Shown piece by piece: positions 1-6,840 of a stretch of 11,283 bases of DNA. The number at the start of each line of letters is the position of its first letter. Within the stretch, counting starts at the first letter, position 1. Source of the stretch: JAURDE01 sp965365285 (GTDB lineage: Bacteria; Bdellovibrionota; Bacteriovoracia; Bacteriovoracales; Bacteriovoracaceae); contig CBDUBC010000101.1 in the NCBI GenBank assembly GCA_965365285.1, forward strand, positions 1-11,283, written 5' to 3'. The notes beneath the pieces are model-generated. The model worked only from the letters and a program-made list of their open reading frames with translations, searched no databases and was not told where the DNA came from. The position numbers and the translations under genes are program-made.

Positions 1-3000
1 TGCCACTTGCAATGGAGGAGGCTCCAATATTCGTTAAACCAGAACCATCCCCTGTGAAGACACCACTAGATAGTGTGAAGCCATTCGAATCAATAACCGC
101 TCTCTCTGTTCCTGCTGTATCAAATCGAATCTTATCCTCATTTGAAGATTCCTCAGTTTGAATCTTAGTATCCGAGTCAGTATCAGAAAGTACCTTAGGT
201 GCAGTTGTTCCAGCAGTTGCTTCCCCATAAATGGCCTGAATAATTATTGCAGAGCCATTTATTGTAGTGGAGGTCGCGTTCCCAGTCGATGAAAAGCCCA
301 TCCTTATAATACTGCCTTCATATCCATTTTCATGCTGACCTATTCTTAAACCTATATTTCGATTACTCACAGAAGTAGAAAGGCCTACATAAGCATCTTG
401 ATTAATAGTAACGGGATTTGATCCTAGGAGAAAATATTTATGTACATTCGCTCCAGCTGAAACATTAATAGGAGCTGATTCAGCGAGAAGTGTACCACTA
501 CTAGAAAATAATTTAAATCTTACAGAGGAGCCCCCATCATTCAAATTCCAAACGTAGAAGGCAAATCCAACAATCTTAGAATTAGCAGGAATGAGAAAAT
601 CACTACTTATATTAGTGAGCGTTCGACTATCCGAGTTCAGTCCACCACCTACTGTTTGAATAGGGAGTTCTCCAAGAACGGATCTTCCGACTTTAGCTGC
701 ATTGTAGGCGGACTCGGTAACTTCACCAAACTCGGAAGTTATATCTATGGCATCGGAAGATATTGCAGTCCACGAGAGCACACCTGAACCATTGGTTTTT
801 AAAACTTGGCCATCTGCTCCATCAGAGTTCGGAAGAATCCATTCCACGTTGGAACTTACATTTGAAGGGGCCCTTAGTCCTACATAATTACTGCTATCAA
901 GATCGTGAAATTTTAATTTAGATTGAGCATTTAAATTGATATCCCCATTGGTCGTTAAAGATGAAATTCCTGAAATATTATTAGAATCATCTATCACGAC
1001 AGATGAATTTTGAATGACTCCACCGTTGGTGCCATTAAATCGAGCAATAGCATTATCACTTGAAGAGGATGCTTTAATAACTTTATTTGAGCTTACATCG
1101 GTACAAGTAATAGTGGTCCCATTAGAAGAAAGGACCTGAGGCGAAGTACATGATGGTAAGTCAGCAACCGCAGCGGAACCAAGACCTAAAGATGCCCTCG
1201 AATCAGAAGGAGATCTTAAAATCAAGTTGCTAGTATTTGAAGATAAGAAATAATTGTCTTGAGGTGTAACTGCAGCGATATCATTAAGTTGAGGATCAGC
1301 GGCTTGGATGTCCGTACCAATTTGAAGCCCTAAATTAGTTCTTGCTGCCGAAGCTGTAGTTGCTCCTGTTCCTCCGCGTCCGACATCAAGAAGAGCTAAG
1401 GATCCCAATTTTCCAGACCCATCGTTAACAACGAGGGTGTTTGCGGTTCCACTTGCTAGTTTAGAACGCGATATTTCAGCAGAGGAAGATATATCATTAT
1501 TTAAAATCGTACCATCCTGAATCTTAGCTGAGGTAACAGAACCGTCGGCTAGATTGGTGGTAGCCACCGCTCCAGAGGCTATTTTATCACTTGTTACACT
1601 ACCTGCTGCTAGATCAGCTGAAGCTATGGTTCCATCAGAAATTTTTTGTGAAGTGACTGAATCATCAGCGAGATCTGCATTTGTGACCGTATGTCCAGAA
1701 GCAAGGAGTATATCTGCTTTAACAAATTTTGTACCATCCCAGATGAGTCCCTGGTTTGTTGCTATTGCGGTAAGATCTACGTCGGTTATATCCCCCACGC
1801 TTGAAATAGATTTATTAATTTGTGCCCAAGTGTAATCATTAGTTTGGGCCGAGATGACACCAGTTCTTCCGAATACAGAGGATATGCTATTAGTATTATT
1901 AATTTCTTTCCATCCTTCAGGTGTGGCGATTAGCCAGTCACCAACTTCCCATTCGCTAAATCCATCCATAACAGTGGATCCCGCTGTCCCAACGATGTAG
2001 TAGTCCCCTTCGTTAACACCACCTGCTGGTAAGTTAGTTGGTAAAGATGGATTATTTGTACTTGCATCCCAGGAACCTTTAAGCGTTAGGCCAGTAAGTC
2101 CACTTGGAACCCAAGCAGATCCATTCCATTTGAGAACTTCATCTGTGTTAGCATTCATGGATGCAAGCTTATCAGCAGTGATGACACCATTTTGGATTTG
2201 AGAGGCACCAACTGAATTATCGGCAAGCTTAGAAGATGTAACACTACTATCAACAAGCTTTTCAGTTGTGATAGCGAGGTCAGCGATCTTAGCAGTTGTA
2301 ATATTAGAATCTAAGATTTTAGAGGTTATGATATTATCATTTGCAATCTTATCGCTTGTAATTTGAGAATCGCCGATCTTAACTGTGGTAATAGTAGAGT
2401 CGGCCATATCATCAGCGGTGACAGTTCCATCACTTATAGCTATGGAGGTTACACTTCCTAAACCAAGATCACTTGAGGTAATAGTTGAATCGAGAATTTG
2501 AGATGAAGTGACCGATCCCGCTTTTAAATCAGCAGATGTAATAGTTCCATCTGCGATACTCGAACTTGTGACTGAGTTGGAAGCTAGATCATCTCCAGTT
2601 ACAGATCCGTTTGTAATTTTATTTGAGTTAATACTTCCGTCTGCAATATCATCTGAACCTATAGAGCCGTCTTGAATGGAGTTTGAATTTACAGATCCCA
2701 TTGCAAGGTCAGCATTTGTGATAGATGCATCGGCTATTTTAGATGATGTTACTGCACCTGTTCCGATGTCTTCCTCAGAAATTGTACCATCTAAAATGGC
2801 AGTAGAATCAACGGCTCCCGTCGCTAGGTCAGAGGAGGATATGGAGTCATCCACAATTTTAGAAGAGTTCACGGAATCGCTATCTAAATCATTTAAGCGA
2901 ACACTACCATCTATAATTTTTGAGCTATCAATAGAGTCCTTTGTTATTTTTTCAATAGTAACACTAAGATCGGCGAGTTTGGCAGATGTTACCGCGGAGT

Positions 3001-3472
3001 TTGCCAGATCATTGGTCATAACTTGTCCGTCGACGATAGTTGATGTTGTGACGGAGTTGTTAGAAAGAGAGAAGTAAAGCTCAAAAGAATTAGATCCAAA
3101 GGCATCGGATATGATTAAAGAAAGGGCCTTATTTATGGGTATAAAAAAGTTATTTTGAGGTCTTGCCACAATTCTAGTAGAGGACTTAGATTCGATGATA
3201 AACTTTTGAGTGGTTCCATTTGGATCAACGATGCTTACTTTTTTAGCACTCTCTAATCCACTACCGTCTAGAGTAAGCTTGTTATTAGCGGTTGATACTG
3301 CAGAAACAATCATATTTGCAGTACCACTTTCGAGATCTAACTTATCCTCTTTAGGGGCCACACAAGAATTTAAAATCAAAAGAGATAGACTAAGAAGAAT
3401 ATATTTCAACTTATTAATCCTATGGGAAAATGAATAGAATAGATTAATATTTTTTAACACTAAATCTCGCAT
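1..3472 (-). CDS. Phage-tail-fibre-like surface lipoprotein, N-terminal 1157 residues (C-terminus outside window)
   Basis: I read this frame codon by codon: it is open from the ATG at 3472 to the window edge, and a stop lies just upstream of the ATG. Residues 22-37 form a lipoprotein signal ending in lipobox L-N-S-C (Cys37). Residues ~54-137 look like an IPT/TIG Ig-like fold. Residues 138-437 are fifteen 20-residue repeats (type SVTSSKIADG/TITSSDLA). Residues ~454-560 carry tail-fibre modules (LKGSWDAST, GDYYIVGTAG, VGDWLIA, VFGRTGVISAQ, NDYTW). Residues 598-657 hold three more repeats, followed by GGTGATTASAARTNLGL (~700), DGADGQVLKTNGSG (~884), a possible beta-sandwich (~940-1080), then DTKIQTEE and GDGSGLTNI. 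In families with this layout a peptidase S74-type chaperone often ends the protein; that part is not in view. Likely an outer-membrane-anchored, probably trimeric, adhesive fibre, comparable to MAT fibres of Bdellovibrio. The lipobox and repeats are certain; the adhesin role is inferred. Confidence 0.9.
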   Translation of the reverse strand, partial: MRDLVLKNINLFYSFSHRINKLKYILLSLSLLILNSCVAPKEDKLDLESGTANMIVSAVSTANNKLTLDGSGLESAKKVSIVDPNGTTQKFIIESKSSTRIVARPQNNFFIPINKALSLIISDAFGSNSFELYFSLSNNSVTTSTIVDGQVMTNDLANSAVTSAKLADLSVTIEKITKDSIDSSKIIDGSVRLNDLDSDSVNSSKIVDDSISSSDLATGAVDSTAILDGTISEEDIGTGAVTSSKIADASITNADLAMGSVNSNSIQDGSIGSDDIADGSINSNKITNGSVTGDDLASNSVTSSSIADGTITSADLKAGSVTSSQILDSTITSSDLGLGSVTSIAISDGTVTADDMADSTITTVKIGDSQITSDKIANDNIITSKILDSNITTAKIADLAITTEKLVDSSVTSSKLADNSVGASQIQNGVITADKLASMNANTDEVLKWNGSAWVPSGLTGLTLKGSWDASTNNPSLPTNLPAGGVNEGDYYIVGTAGSTVMDGFSEWEVGDWLIATPEGWKEINNTNSISSVFGRTGVISAQTNDYTWAQINKSISSVGDITDVDLTAIATNQGLIWDGTKFVKADILLASGHTVTNADLADDSVTSQKISDGTIASADLAAGSVTSDKIASGAVATTNLADGSVTSAKIQDGTILNNDISSSAEISRSKLASGTANTLVVNDGSGKLGSLALLDVGRGGTGATTASAARTNLGLQIGTDIQAADPQLNDIAAVTPQDNYFLSSNTSNLILRSPSDSRASLGLGSAAVADLPSCTSPQVLSSNGTTITCTDVSSNKVIKASSSSDNAIARFNGTNGGVIQNSSVVIDDSNNISGISSLTTNGDINLNAQSKLKFHDLDSSNYVGLRAPSNVSSNVEWILPNSDGADGQVLKTNGSGVLSWTAISSDAIDITSEFGEVTESAYNAAKVGRSVLGELPIQTVGGGLNSDSRTLTNISSDFLIPANSKIVGFAFYVWNLNDGGSSVRFKLFSSSGTLLAESAPINVSAGANVHKYFLLGSNPVTINQDAYVGLSTSVSNRNIGLRIGQHENGYEGSIIRMGFSSTGNATSTTINGSAIIIQAIYGEATAGTTAPKVLSDTDSDTKIQTEESSNEDKIRFDTAGTERAVIDSNGFTLSSGVFTGDGSGLTNIGASSIASG
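1502..1681 (-). repeat. Second block of three 20-residue coding repeats
   Basis: Residues 598-657 of the fibre lipoprotein return to the same 20-residue pattern (NADLADDSVTSQKISDG, SADLAAGSVTSDKI, TTNLADGSVTSAKI). A degenerate fourth unit follows (residues 658-677, NNDISSSAEISRSKLASG). The block is separated from the main array by about 160 residues of different modules, so the shaft motif is used twice. Confidence 0.8.
2162..3061 (-). repeat. Array of fifteen 60-bp (20-residue) coding repeats
   Basis: Fifteen consecutive units of exactly 60 nt encode residues 138-437 of the fibre lipoprotein with no insertion or deletion between units. Each unit is two 10-residue halves with V/I at position 4 and I/L at position 9, for example SVTSSKIADG followed by SITNADLA. 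Units differ clearly in DNA sequence (Ser, Thr, Asp and Gly codons vary), so this is an old array kept by selection on the protein, not a recent tandem duplication. The pattern suits a stacked beta-structured, trimeric shaft; that fold is inference. Confidence 0.88.
3407..3409 (-). other. Alternative TTG start of the fibre lipoprotein
   Basis: A TTG codon in frame at 3409 would give the compact lipoprotein signal (M)KYILLSLSLLILNSC of 15 residues before Cys. It has its own AGGA ribosome site (3421-3418) 8 nt upstream. The ATG at 3472 also has an AGGA (3482-3479), 6 nt upstream, but gives a 36-residue leader. Both are usable. I kept the ATG because its site lies just behind the candidate transcription start; the mature lipoprotein is the same either way. 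Confidence 0.45.
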
Positions 3473-3499
3473 CGGAATTCCTGACTAGAGCTTAAGAGT

Positions 3500-3530
3500 A
3501 TTATAATAAGAAAATTCTAATATCGATCAA
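3500..3530 (-). promoter_or_regulatory. Candidate sigma-70 promoter of the fibre lipoprotein gene
   Basis: On the minus strand a perfect -10 hexamer TATAAT (3505-3500) is preceded by TTGATC (3530-3525), with a 19-nt spacer that is longer than the ideal 17. An alternative -10, TATTAT, overlaps it at 16-nt spacing. Transcription would begin near 3493, about 20 nt before the ATG at 3472. The long spacer suggests a promoter that needs an activator. Confidence 0.5.
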
Positions 3531-3547
3531 CTGTCTGATTACTGTCT
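3531..3547 (-). promoter_or_regulatory. Direct repeat AGACAG-N5-AGACAG abutting the -35
   Basis: Reading the minus strand, two AGACAG copies (3547-3542 and 3536-3531) lie 11 bp apart, one helical turn, and the second directly touches the TTGATC -35 element. This is the geometry of activator sites such as those of response regulators bound as tandem dimers. The regulator cannot be named from the sequence. Confidence 0.4.
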
Positions 3548-3643
3548 CACAGGAGTCACTAAGACAATGTTTTTTCATAAAAAAAATGAAAATTTAGTAC
3601 TAAATAAATAATGTTTATTGCCAATATTTTTAGCTACATAAGT

Positions 3644-3667
3644 TAAAAGGCTTGAGGAGGTAATCCT
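3644..3667 (-). terminator. Weak candidate terminator of the LysM-barrel gene
   Basis: On the minus strand, overlapping the stop codon, AGGATT and AAGCCT can form a six-position stem with one A-G mismatch and an 8-nt loop, followed by TTTT. The stem is short, so termination may be partial and read-through into the fibre gene is possible. Further downstream, 3592-3605 is a perfect 14-bp palindrome (ATTTAGTACTAAAT) followed by a T-rich run; as a hairpin it is too AT-rich to be convincing. Confidence 0.3.
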
Positions 3668-5912
3668 AGAAAAAACGATAACCTATACCTAGGCCTATTC
3701 TGGTAATTTCAAGATCAGATGGACCGCTAAGTAGATGTTGTTTATAGAAAATATTGGCGTTCCAATTTTTATTCATGAGATAGCTTAAATAGAGAATATA
3801 TTTATAACCGCCAAAGTCTTCTTTATTATTGTAAGTCCCATTGTTGGAGGAAAGAATGGAGCGGCTCAAGCTTACCTTCGTTAAGAAAGATCTTGTTCCA
3901 AAAGTTAAAATTTTTGAGACTCCTGCTGTAATAAAAGTTATTTGATGTTTATAGCTTGCGGGTATTTCACCAATATCTATTTGATCAATGTTAAAGGAAG
4001 AAAAGCTTTCATAATCTAGACCAATATACGGATAAACAAAATAATTTTCATCTAAGAAGTTATAATAAAGATTTATTCCTACTTCAGGGTCCACTCTTAC
4101 AACATTAGAAAAATTTCCAGTTACCCCATTTAATCTTGAAAGATATGCACTTCCACTGAAATAATTATCCATTTTACCGGGTTCTCTATACGCGGCAAAG
4201 AGGCCAATAGTAAGCGGAGAAGTCTGCCTATATTTAATGGTGTAAGATCCAGATTCTGTTGACTCTTTAAATGAGCCTGTAGATATGGCATAAAATACAC
4301 TAAGAGAAAAAGATTTTTTTGCGAACTCATAATTCAATTCAGACAATTTTTTCTTTTCCTCTTTTGAAAATGCATCAAAACTCTGTTCTACACCGGAGGC
4401 ATCAATTAATGGTACAACAGATGGCACTTTTCCAAGTTTATAGATCTTTTGCTTTCCTGTTAAGCATTCAGAAAAACCACTAATTTTAAAACTGAAATAA
4501 TATTCACCTTCATTTAAAGGGCTCGTGGTTATAAGAGCCTCACCATTATTTACCTCTCCTTTACCTACTTCTTTTCTGCAAAATCGATCGGCGTAAAGTA
4601 TGACTTTACTTTTATCAGCGATATTCATCACTTTAAGTGTAGGAGTTGTCATCTCACCTAAGTATACCTTTGGCTCATGAAGAGAAATGGAAGGAGTTTT
4701 ACGCTTTAGGTGGTAGTTGAATTCTTCATGGTAATAACATGAGGACTGATTACCAATTGAATCAATTCCATTGCTGCTAAAAATATGTTTTCCATATTCT
4801 AAAGTCGGTAGCTGAATATCAATAAAATTATTACTAGCCTTTTCGGATTCTAAAAAATTGTCACAATTTTTTCCCAGAAAAAGGGAATAAGTGGAATTGA
4901 TTTCGGCATTAAAAAATCTAAAGGCAGGAGTTTCAGGAGCTTTTGATTTCTGAAGAGTCAAATTAGAGAGATTTGTGGGAGGAGTAGTATCAACTTGATA
5001 GGTAATACTATTTGCTGGTAAGCAGTCTCCGCTCCTACCATCTTCATACCTATATATTATTCTAAAATTATAAGTACCATCTTTTAAAGCCTTCACCGAG
5101 CGTATTTCGTAAGGAGAATTCTTATTCAATGGTTTAAATTGGGCTATATTCGTTTGACAAAGATTATCATTGTATAAATGAACAATGGTAGCCGTAGACG
5201 GTATTTCAGTAGTGATACTAATTAAAGGATACTTTTCTTTTGTGACAATAATTTTCTTTTTTTCCTCTATTTCCTCCAGCTCTTTTTCCATCTGCATTTT
5301 TAGCGAAGGATAACCTTGGGAGGTAACTTTTTGGGAATCCTCTGTGTACTCAATATAAATAGTTGTGCCTTCCGTAAGGTTTTCCCAATTTGTGATCTTA
5401 GGATTATGTTTTCTTATTTGAGGACCATAGACTTGCTTATTAAGTCCCATATTATCCAAAATATCAGATAAGGAATCCCCCTCATTAGCTTTATAATAAA
5501 GGGTCTTTAGCCGTCCCTCATATAAAAATACCCTTGATGGGGCAGTAGATTTCTCTGAGTCTGTAGCACTATGAGACTGCTTTTCCTTATCAAAAACCTC
5601 TTCTTGTAAATCTTCGTCACCCTTTAGTATAGACGAGTTGTAATCATCAGATTGCGATAGGTCGGCATCCACAGCGTATTCAATATAAAGAGATGTGCCT
5701 TCCTTAAGATTTTCCCAATTTATGATTTTAGGATTATGTTTTTTTATTTGGGGCCCATAGATTTGCTCATCTAGACCCATTTTATCTAAAATATCAATTA
5801 AGGATTCTCCCTCACGAGCTTTGTACTGAAGAGTTTTCAGCCTTCCTTTATTCAACGTTGAAAGACTAATTAAAAATGGCATTAGGAGCAAAATCACTAT
5901 TTTTTGGGTCAT
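3666..5912 (-). CDS. Secreted double-LysM, Ig-like, outer-membrane beta-barrel protein
   Basis: 748 residues, complete. Residues 1-20 are a signal peptide (MTQKIVILLLMPFLISLS) without a lipobox. Two LysM-like domains, residues 24-79 and 134-189, share GRLKTL, the YKA.EG.SL turn, YGPQI.KHNPKI and NWENL..GT..YIEY. A charged linker (~204-226) follows, then three modules of about 90 residues, each with two cysteines (252/297, 350/392, 445/483) and TTPP-like junctions. Residues ~533-748 show alternating aromatic beta-strands and end in GIGYRFF, the terminal-Phe signature recognised by the BAM machinery. Expected location: outer membrane, with the N-terminal part in the periplasm holding peptidoglycan, an OmpA-like tethering role by different domains. 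No clear Shine-Dalgarno precedes the ATG, but no better start exists. It lies 193 nt upstream of the fibre gene in the same direction, so partial co-transcription is possible. Specific function unknown. Confidence 0.9.
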   Translation of the reverse strand: MTQKIVILLLMPFLISLSTLNKGRLKTLQYKAREGESLIDILDKMGLDEQIYGPQIKKHNPKIINWENLKEGTSLYIEYAVDADLSQSDDYNSSILKGDEDLQEEVFDKEKQSHSATDSEKSTAPSRVFLYEGRLKTLYYKANEGDSLSDILDNMGLNKQVYGPQIRKHNPKITNWENLTEGTTIYIEYTEDSQKVTSQGYPSLKMQMEKELEEIEEKKKIIVTKEKYPLISITTEIPSTATIVHLYNDNLCQTNIAQFKPLNKNSPYEIRSVKALKDGTYNFRIIYRYEDGRSGDCLPANSITYQVDTTPPTNLSNLTLQKSKAPETPAFRFFNAEINSTYSLFLGKNCDNFLESEKASNNFIDIQLPTLEYGKHIFSSNGIDSIGNQSSCYYHEEFNYHLKRKTPSISLHEPKVYLGEMTTPTLKVMNIADKSKVILYADRFCRKEVGKGEVNNGEALITTSPLNEGEYYFSFKISGFSECLTGKQKIYKLGKVPSVVPLIDASGVEQSFDAFSKEEKKKLSELNYEFAKKSFSLSVFYAISTGSFKESTESGSYTIKYRQTSPLTIGLFAAYREPGKMDNYFSGSAYLSRLNGVTGNFSNVVRVDPEVGINLYYNFLDENYFVYPYIGLDYESFSSFNIDQIDIGEIPASYKHQITFITAGVSKILTFGTRSFLTKVSLSRSILSSNNGTYNNKEDFGGYKYILYLSYLMNKNWNANIFYKQHLLSGPSDLEITRIGLGIGYRFF
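5346..5513 (-). repeat. Direct repeat encoding LysM-like domain 2
   Basis: This stretch matches 5676-5843 at an offset of exactly 330 bp (110 codons). Shared blocks include GTGCCTTCC, TTTTCCCAATTT and TTAGGATTATGTTTT on the plus strand, with few indels. It encodes residues 134-189. The similarity at DNA level marks an internal duplication of the LysM unit with its linker. Confidence 0.75.
5676..5843 (-). repeat. Direct repeat encoding LysM-like domain 1
   Basis: Partner of the repeat 330 bp away; encodes residues 24-79. The linkers between the copies (residues ~80-133 and after 190) do not resemble each other clearly, so only the LysM core and its GRLKTL lead-in stayed similar. Confidence 0.75.
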
Positions 5913-5954
5913 AAGTATATATTTTAGCTAATAAACCAAGACTTATGGCCGTGA

Positions 5955-6039
5955 GGAATATATTTCCAATAATCTAAATATTTAAAATCTATGATTTTTT
6001 ATATCAATTCGGCTAAAGATCACCATTATATTTCCGAAA
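5955..6039. promoter_or_regulatory. Divergent control region with repeated TATATTTCC
   Basis: The 134-nt space between the divergent LysM genes contains the 9-mer TATATTTCC twice (5959-5967 and 6027-6035). The first lies in an inverted repeat GGAA-N5-TTCC (5955-5967), the second in TTTC-C-GAAA (6031-6039). A plus-strand -10-like TATATT sits at 6027-6032, without a good -35. The repeats could be operators for coordinated control, but in AT-rich DNA such short matches may be chance. Confidence 0.25.
5979..6007 (-). promoter_or_regulatory. Candidate promoter of the LysM-barrel gene
   Basis: On the minus strand TTGATA (6007-6002) and TAAATA (5984-5979) are separated by 17 nt. The -35 is 5/6 to consensus and the -10 is 3/6. 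Transcription would begin near 5972 with a leader of about 60 nt before the ATG at 5912. Confidence 0.35.
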
Positions 6040-6046
6040 CTAAAGC

Positions 6047-6736
6047 ATGTTAAATACTACTCGGTTTAAAACTATATTTTATCTGGACTATTTCAAGCCC
6101 TGGAAGCTCTATTGGGATATTCGAATATATCGAATGGAATTAAAGATTAATTCCCGCCTCAATCAATTTTATCCAGGAAATTATGGTTCAAACTTGCAGT
6201 TAGGTAACATGTTTGGCCTTTCGTATGTATTAGCAATCTTATGTGTTCTATCAGGCAAGTTAGACTCCAAGACCGCTAATGAAATTATGGTATCAGATTT
6301 ACCGGATTTCACCTATCAAGATTCAGTTCAGTTGATTTCTGCCTCAAATTATAAGGAAAAGTTCAAGTATTATGTAGTTGAGAGAAGTGATACTTTAATG
6401 AAACTTAGTATTGAATTCTATGGCAATACCTCCAAATGGAGAGATTTATACAGGTGGAATGAAGATCATGTTGGAGATGGTGGGAACTTAATTAGGGTCG
6501 GACAAACTCTAAGATATTTGGCACCTGAGGACCCTCCAGAAAAACCAAGCGGAAAGCCATATTTAATAAAAGATGGTGATACTTTAGGCAAAATATCTGA
6601 AAAGCTATACGGGACCACGGATAACTGGAGAATGATCTGGAAACATAATAGTAATATAATCAAGGATCCCGATTTAATCTATGCTGGTACCACCATATTT
6701 TACCCCGTCCGTAGACCTGCCTCACGAAATGAATAA
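6047..6736 (+). CDS. Probable membrane-anchored tandem LysM protein
   Basis: 229 residues from the first ATG. Residues 1-54 are rich in aromatic and basic residues (net positive), and residues ~55-70 (MFGLSYVLAILCVLSG) are hydrophobic. Two LysM domains follow: ~108-158 (YYVVERSDTL, YGNTSKW, LIRVGQTLRY) and ~172-220 (YLIKDGDTLGKI, LYGTTDNW, LIYAGTTIFYP). LysM binds peptidoglycan glycan chains, so the domains should face the periplasm. With the long N-terminus the protein reads as an inner-membrane bitopic protein, N-terminus inside by the positive-inside rule. No start has a good ribosome site: alternatives are ATG at 6134 and ATG at 6209, the latter weakly supported by TTAGGT and turning the hydrophobic stretch into a signal peptide. 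It is transcribed divergently from the LysM-barrel gene and lies about 100 nt before the coiled-coil gene in the same direction. Confidence 0.85.
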   Translation: MLNTTRFKTIFYLDYFKPWKLYWDIRIYRMELKINSRLNQFYPGNYGSNLQLGNMFGLSYVLAILCVLSGKLDSKTANEIMVSDLPDFTYQDSVQLISASNYKEKFKYYVVERSDTLMKLSIEFYGNTSKWRDLYRWNEDHVGDGGNLIRVGQTLRYLAPEDPPEKPSGKPYLIKDGDTLGKISEKLYGTTDNWRMIWKHNSNIIKDPDLIYAGTTIFYPVRRPASRNE

Positions 6737-6825
6737 CCGATAAAATCAATTTACAAGACGCAGATTATTCCCACTAGTGTATCGCGCCGAGCGTTAATAC
6801 TATGGAATATGACTAACTCAAAAAA

Positions 6826-6840
6826 AGGAATGTGAGTATG
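6826..6840 (+). promoter_or_regulatory. Ribosome site that sets the coiled-coil start at ATG 6838
   Basis: AGGA at 6826-6829 is 8 nt from the ATG at 6838 but only 2 nt from the in-frame GTG at 6832. The ATG is therefore the better start, and the protein begins MELKKDL rather than two codons earlier. Confidence 0.7.

Noticed and set aside
34..228. Minus-strand open frame of 64 codons
   Set aside because: It is in another frame inside the fibre lipoprotein, where the main frame reads clear tail-fibre motifs (GDGSGLTNI, DTKIQTEE).
1502..3061. CRISPR array or DNA-level tandem repeat
   Set aside because: The 60-nt period is purely coding (20 residues), units differ at DNA level and there are no spacers.
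1554..3437. Plus-strand open frames at 1554-1835, 2676-3077 and 3210-3437
   Set aside because: They lie antisense to the continuous fibre lipoprotein frame, whose repeats and motifs are clearly the real protein; the plus-strand translations show no recognisable features.
1..3472. Prophage tail fibre gene
   Set aside because: A lipoprotein signal with lipobox and an IPT/TIG-like domain at the N-terminus, and no other phage genes nearby, point to a cellular surface protein, although its modules are shared with phage fibres.
6734..6742. Sigma-28-like -10 element (CCGATAA) before the coiled-coil gene
   Set aside because: No matching TAAA-type -35 element lies at the right distance upstream.
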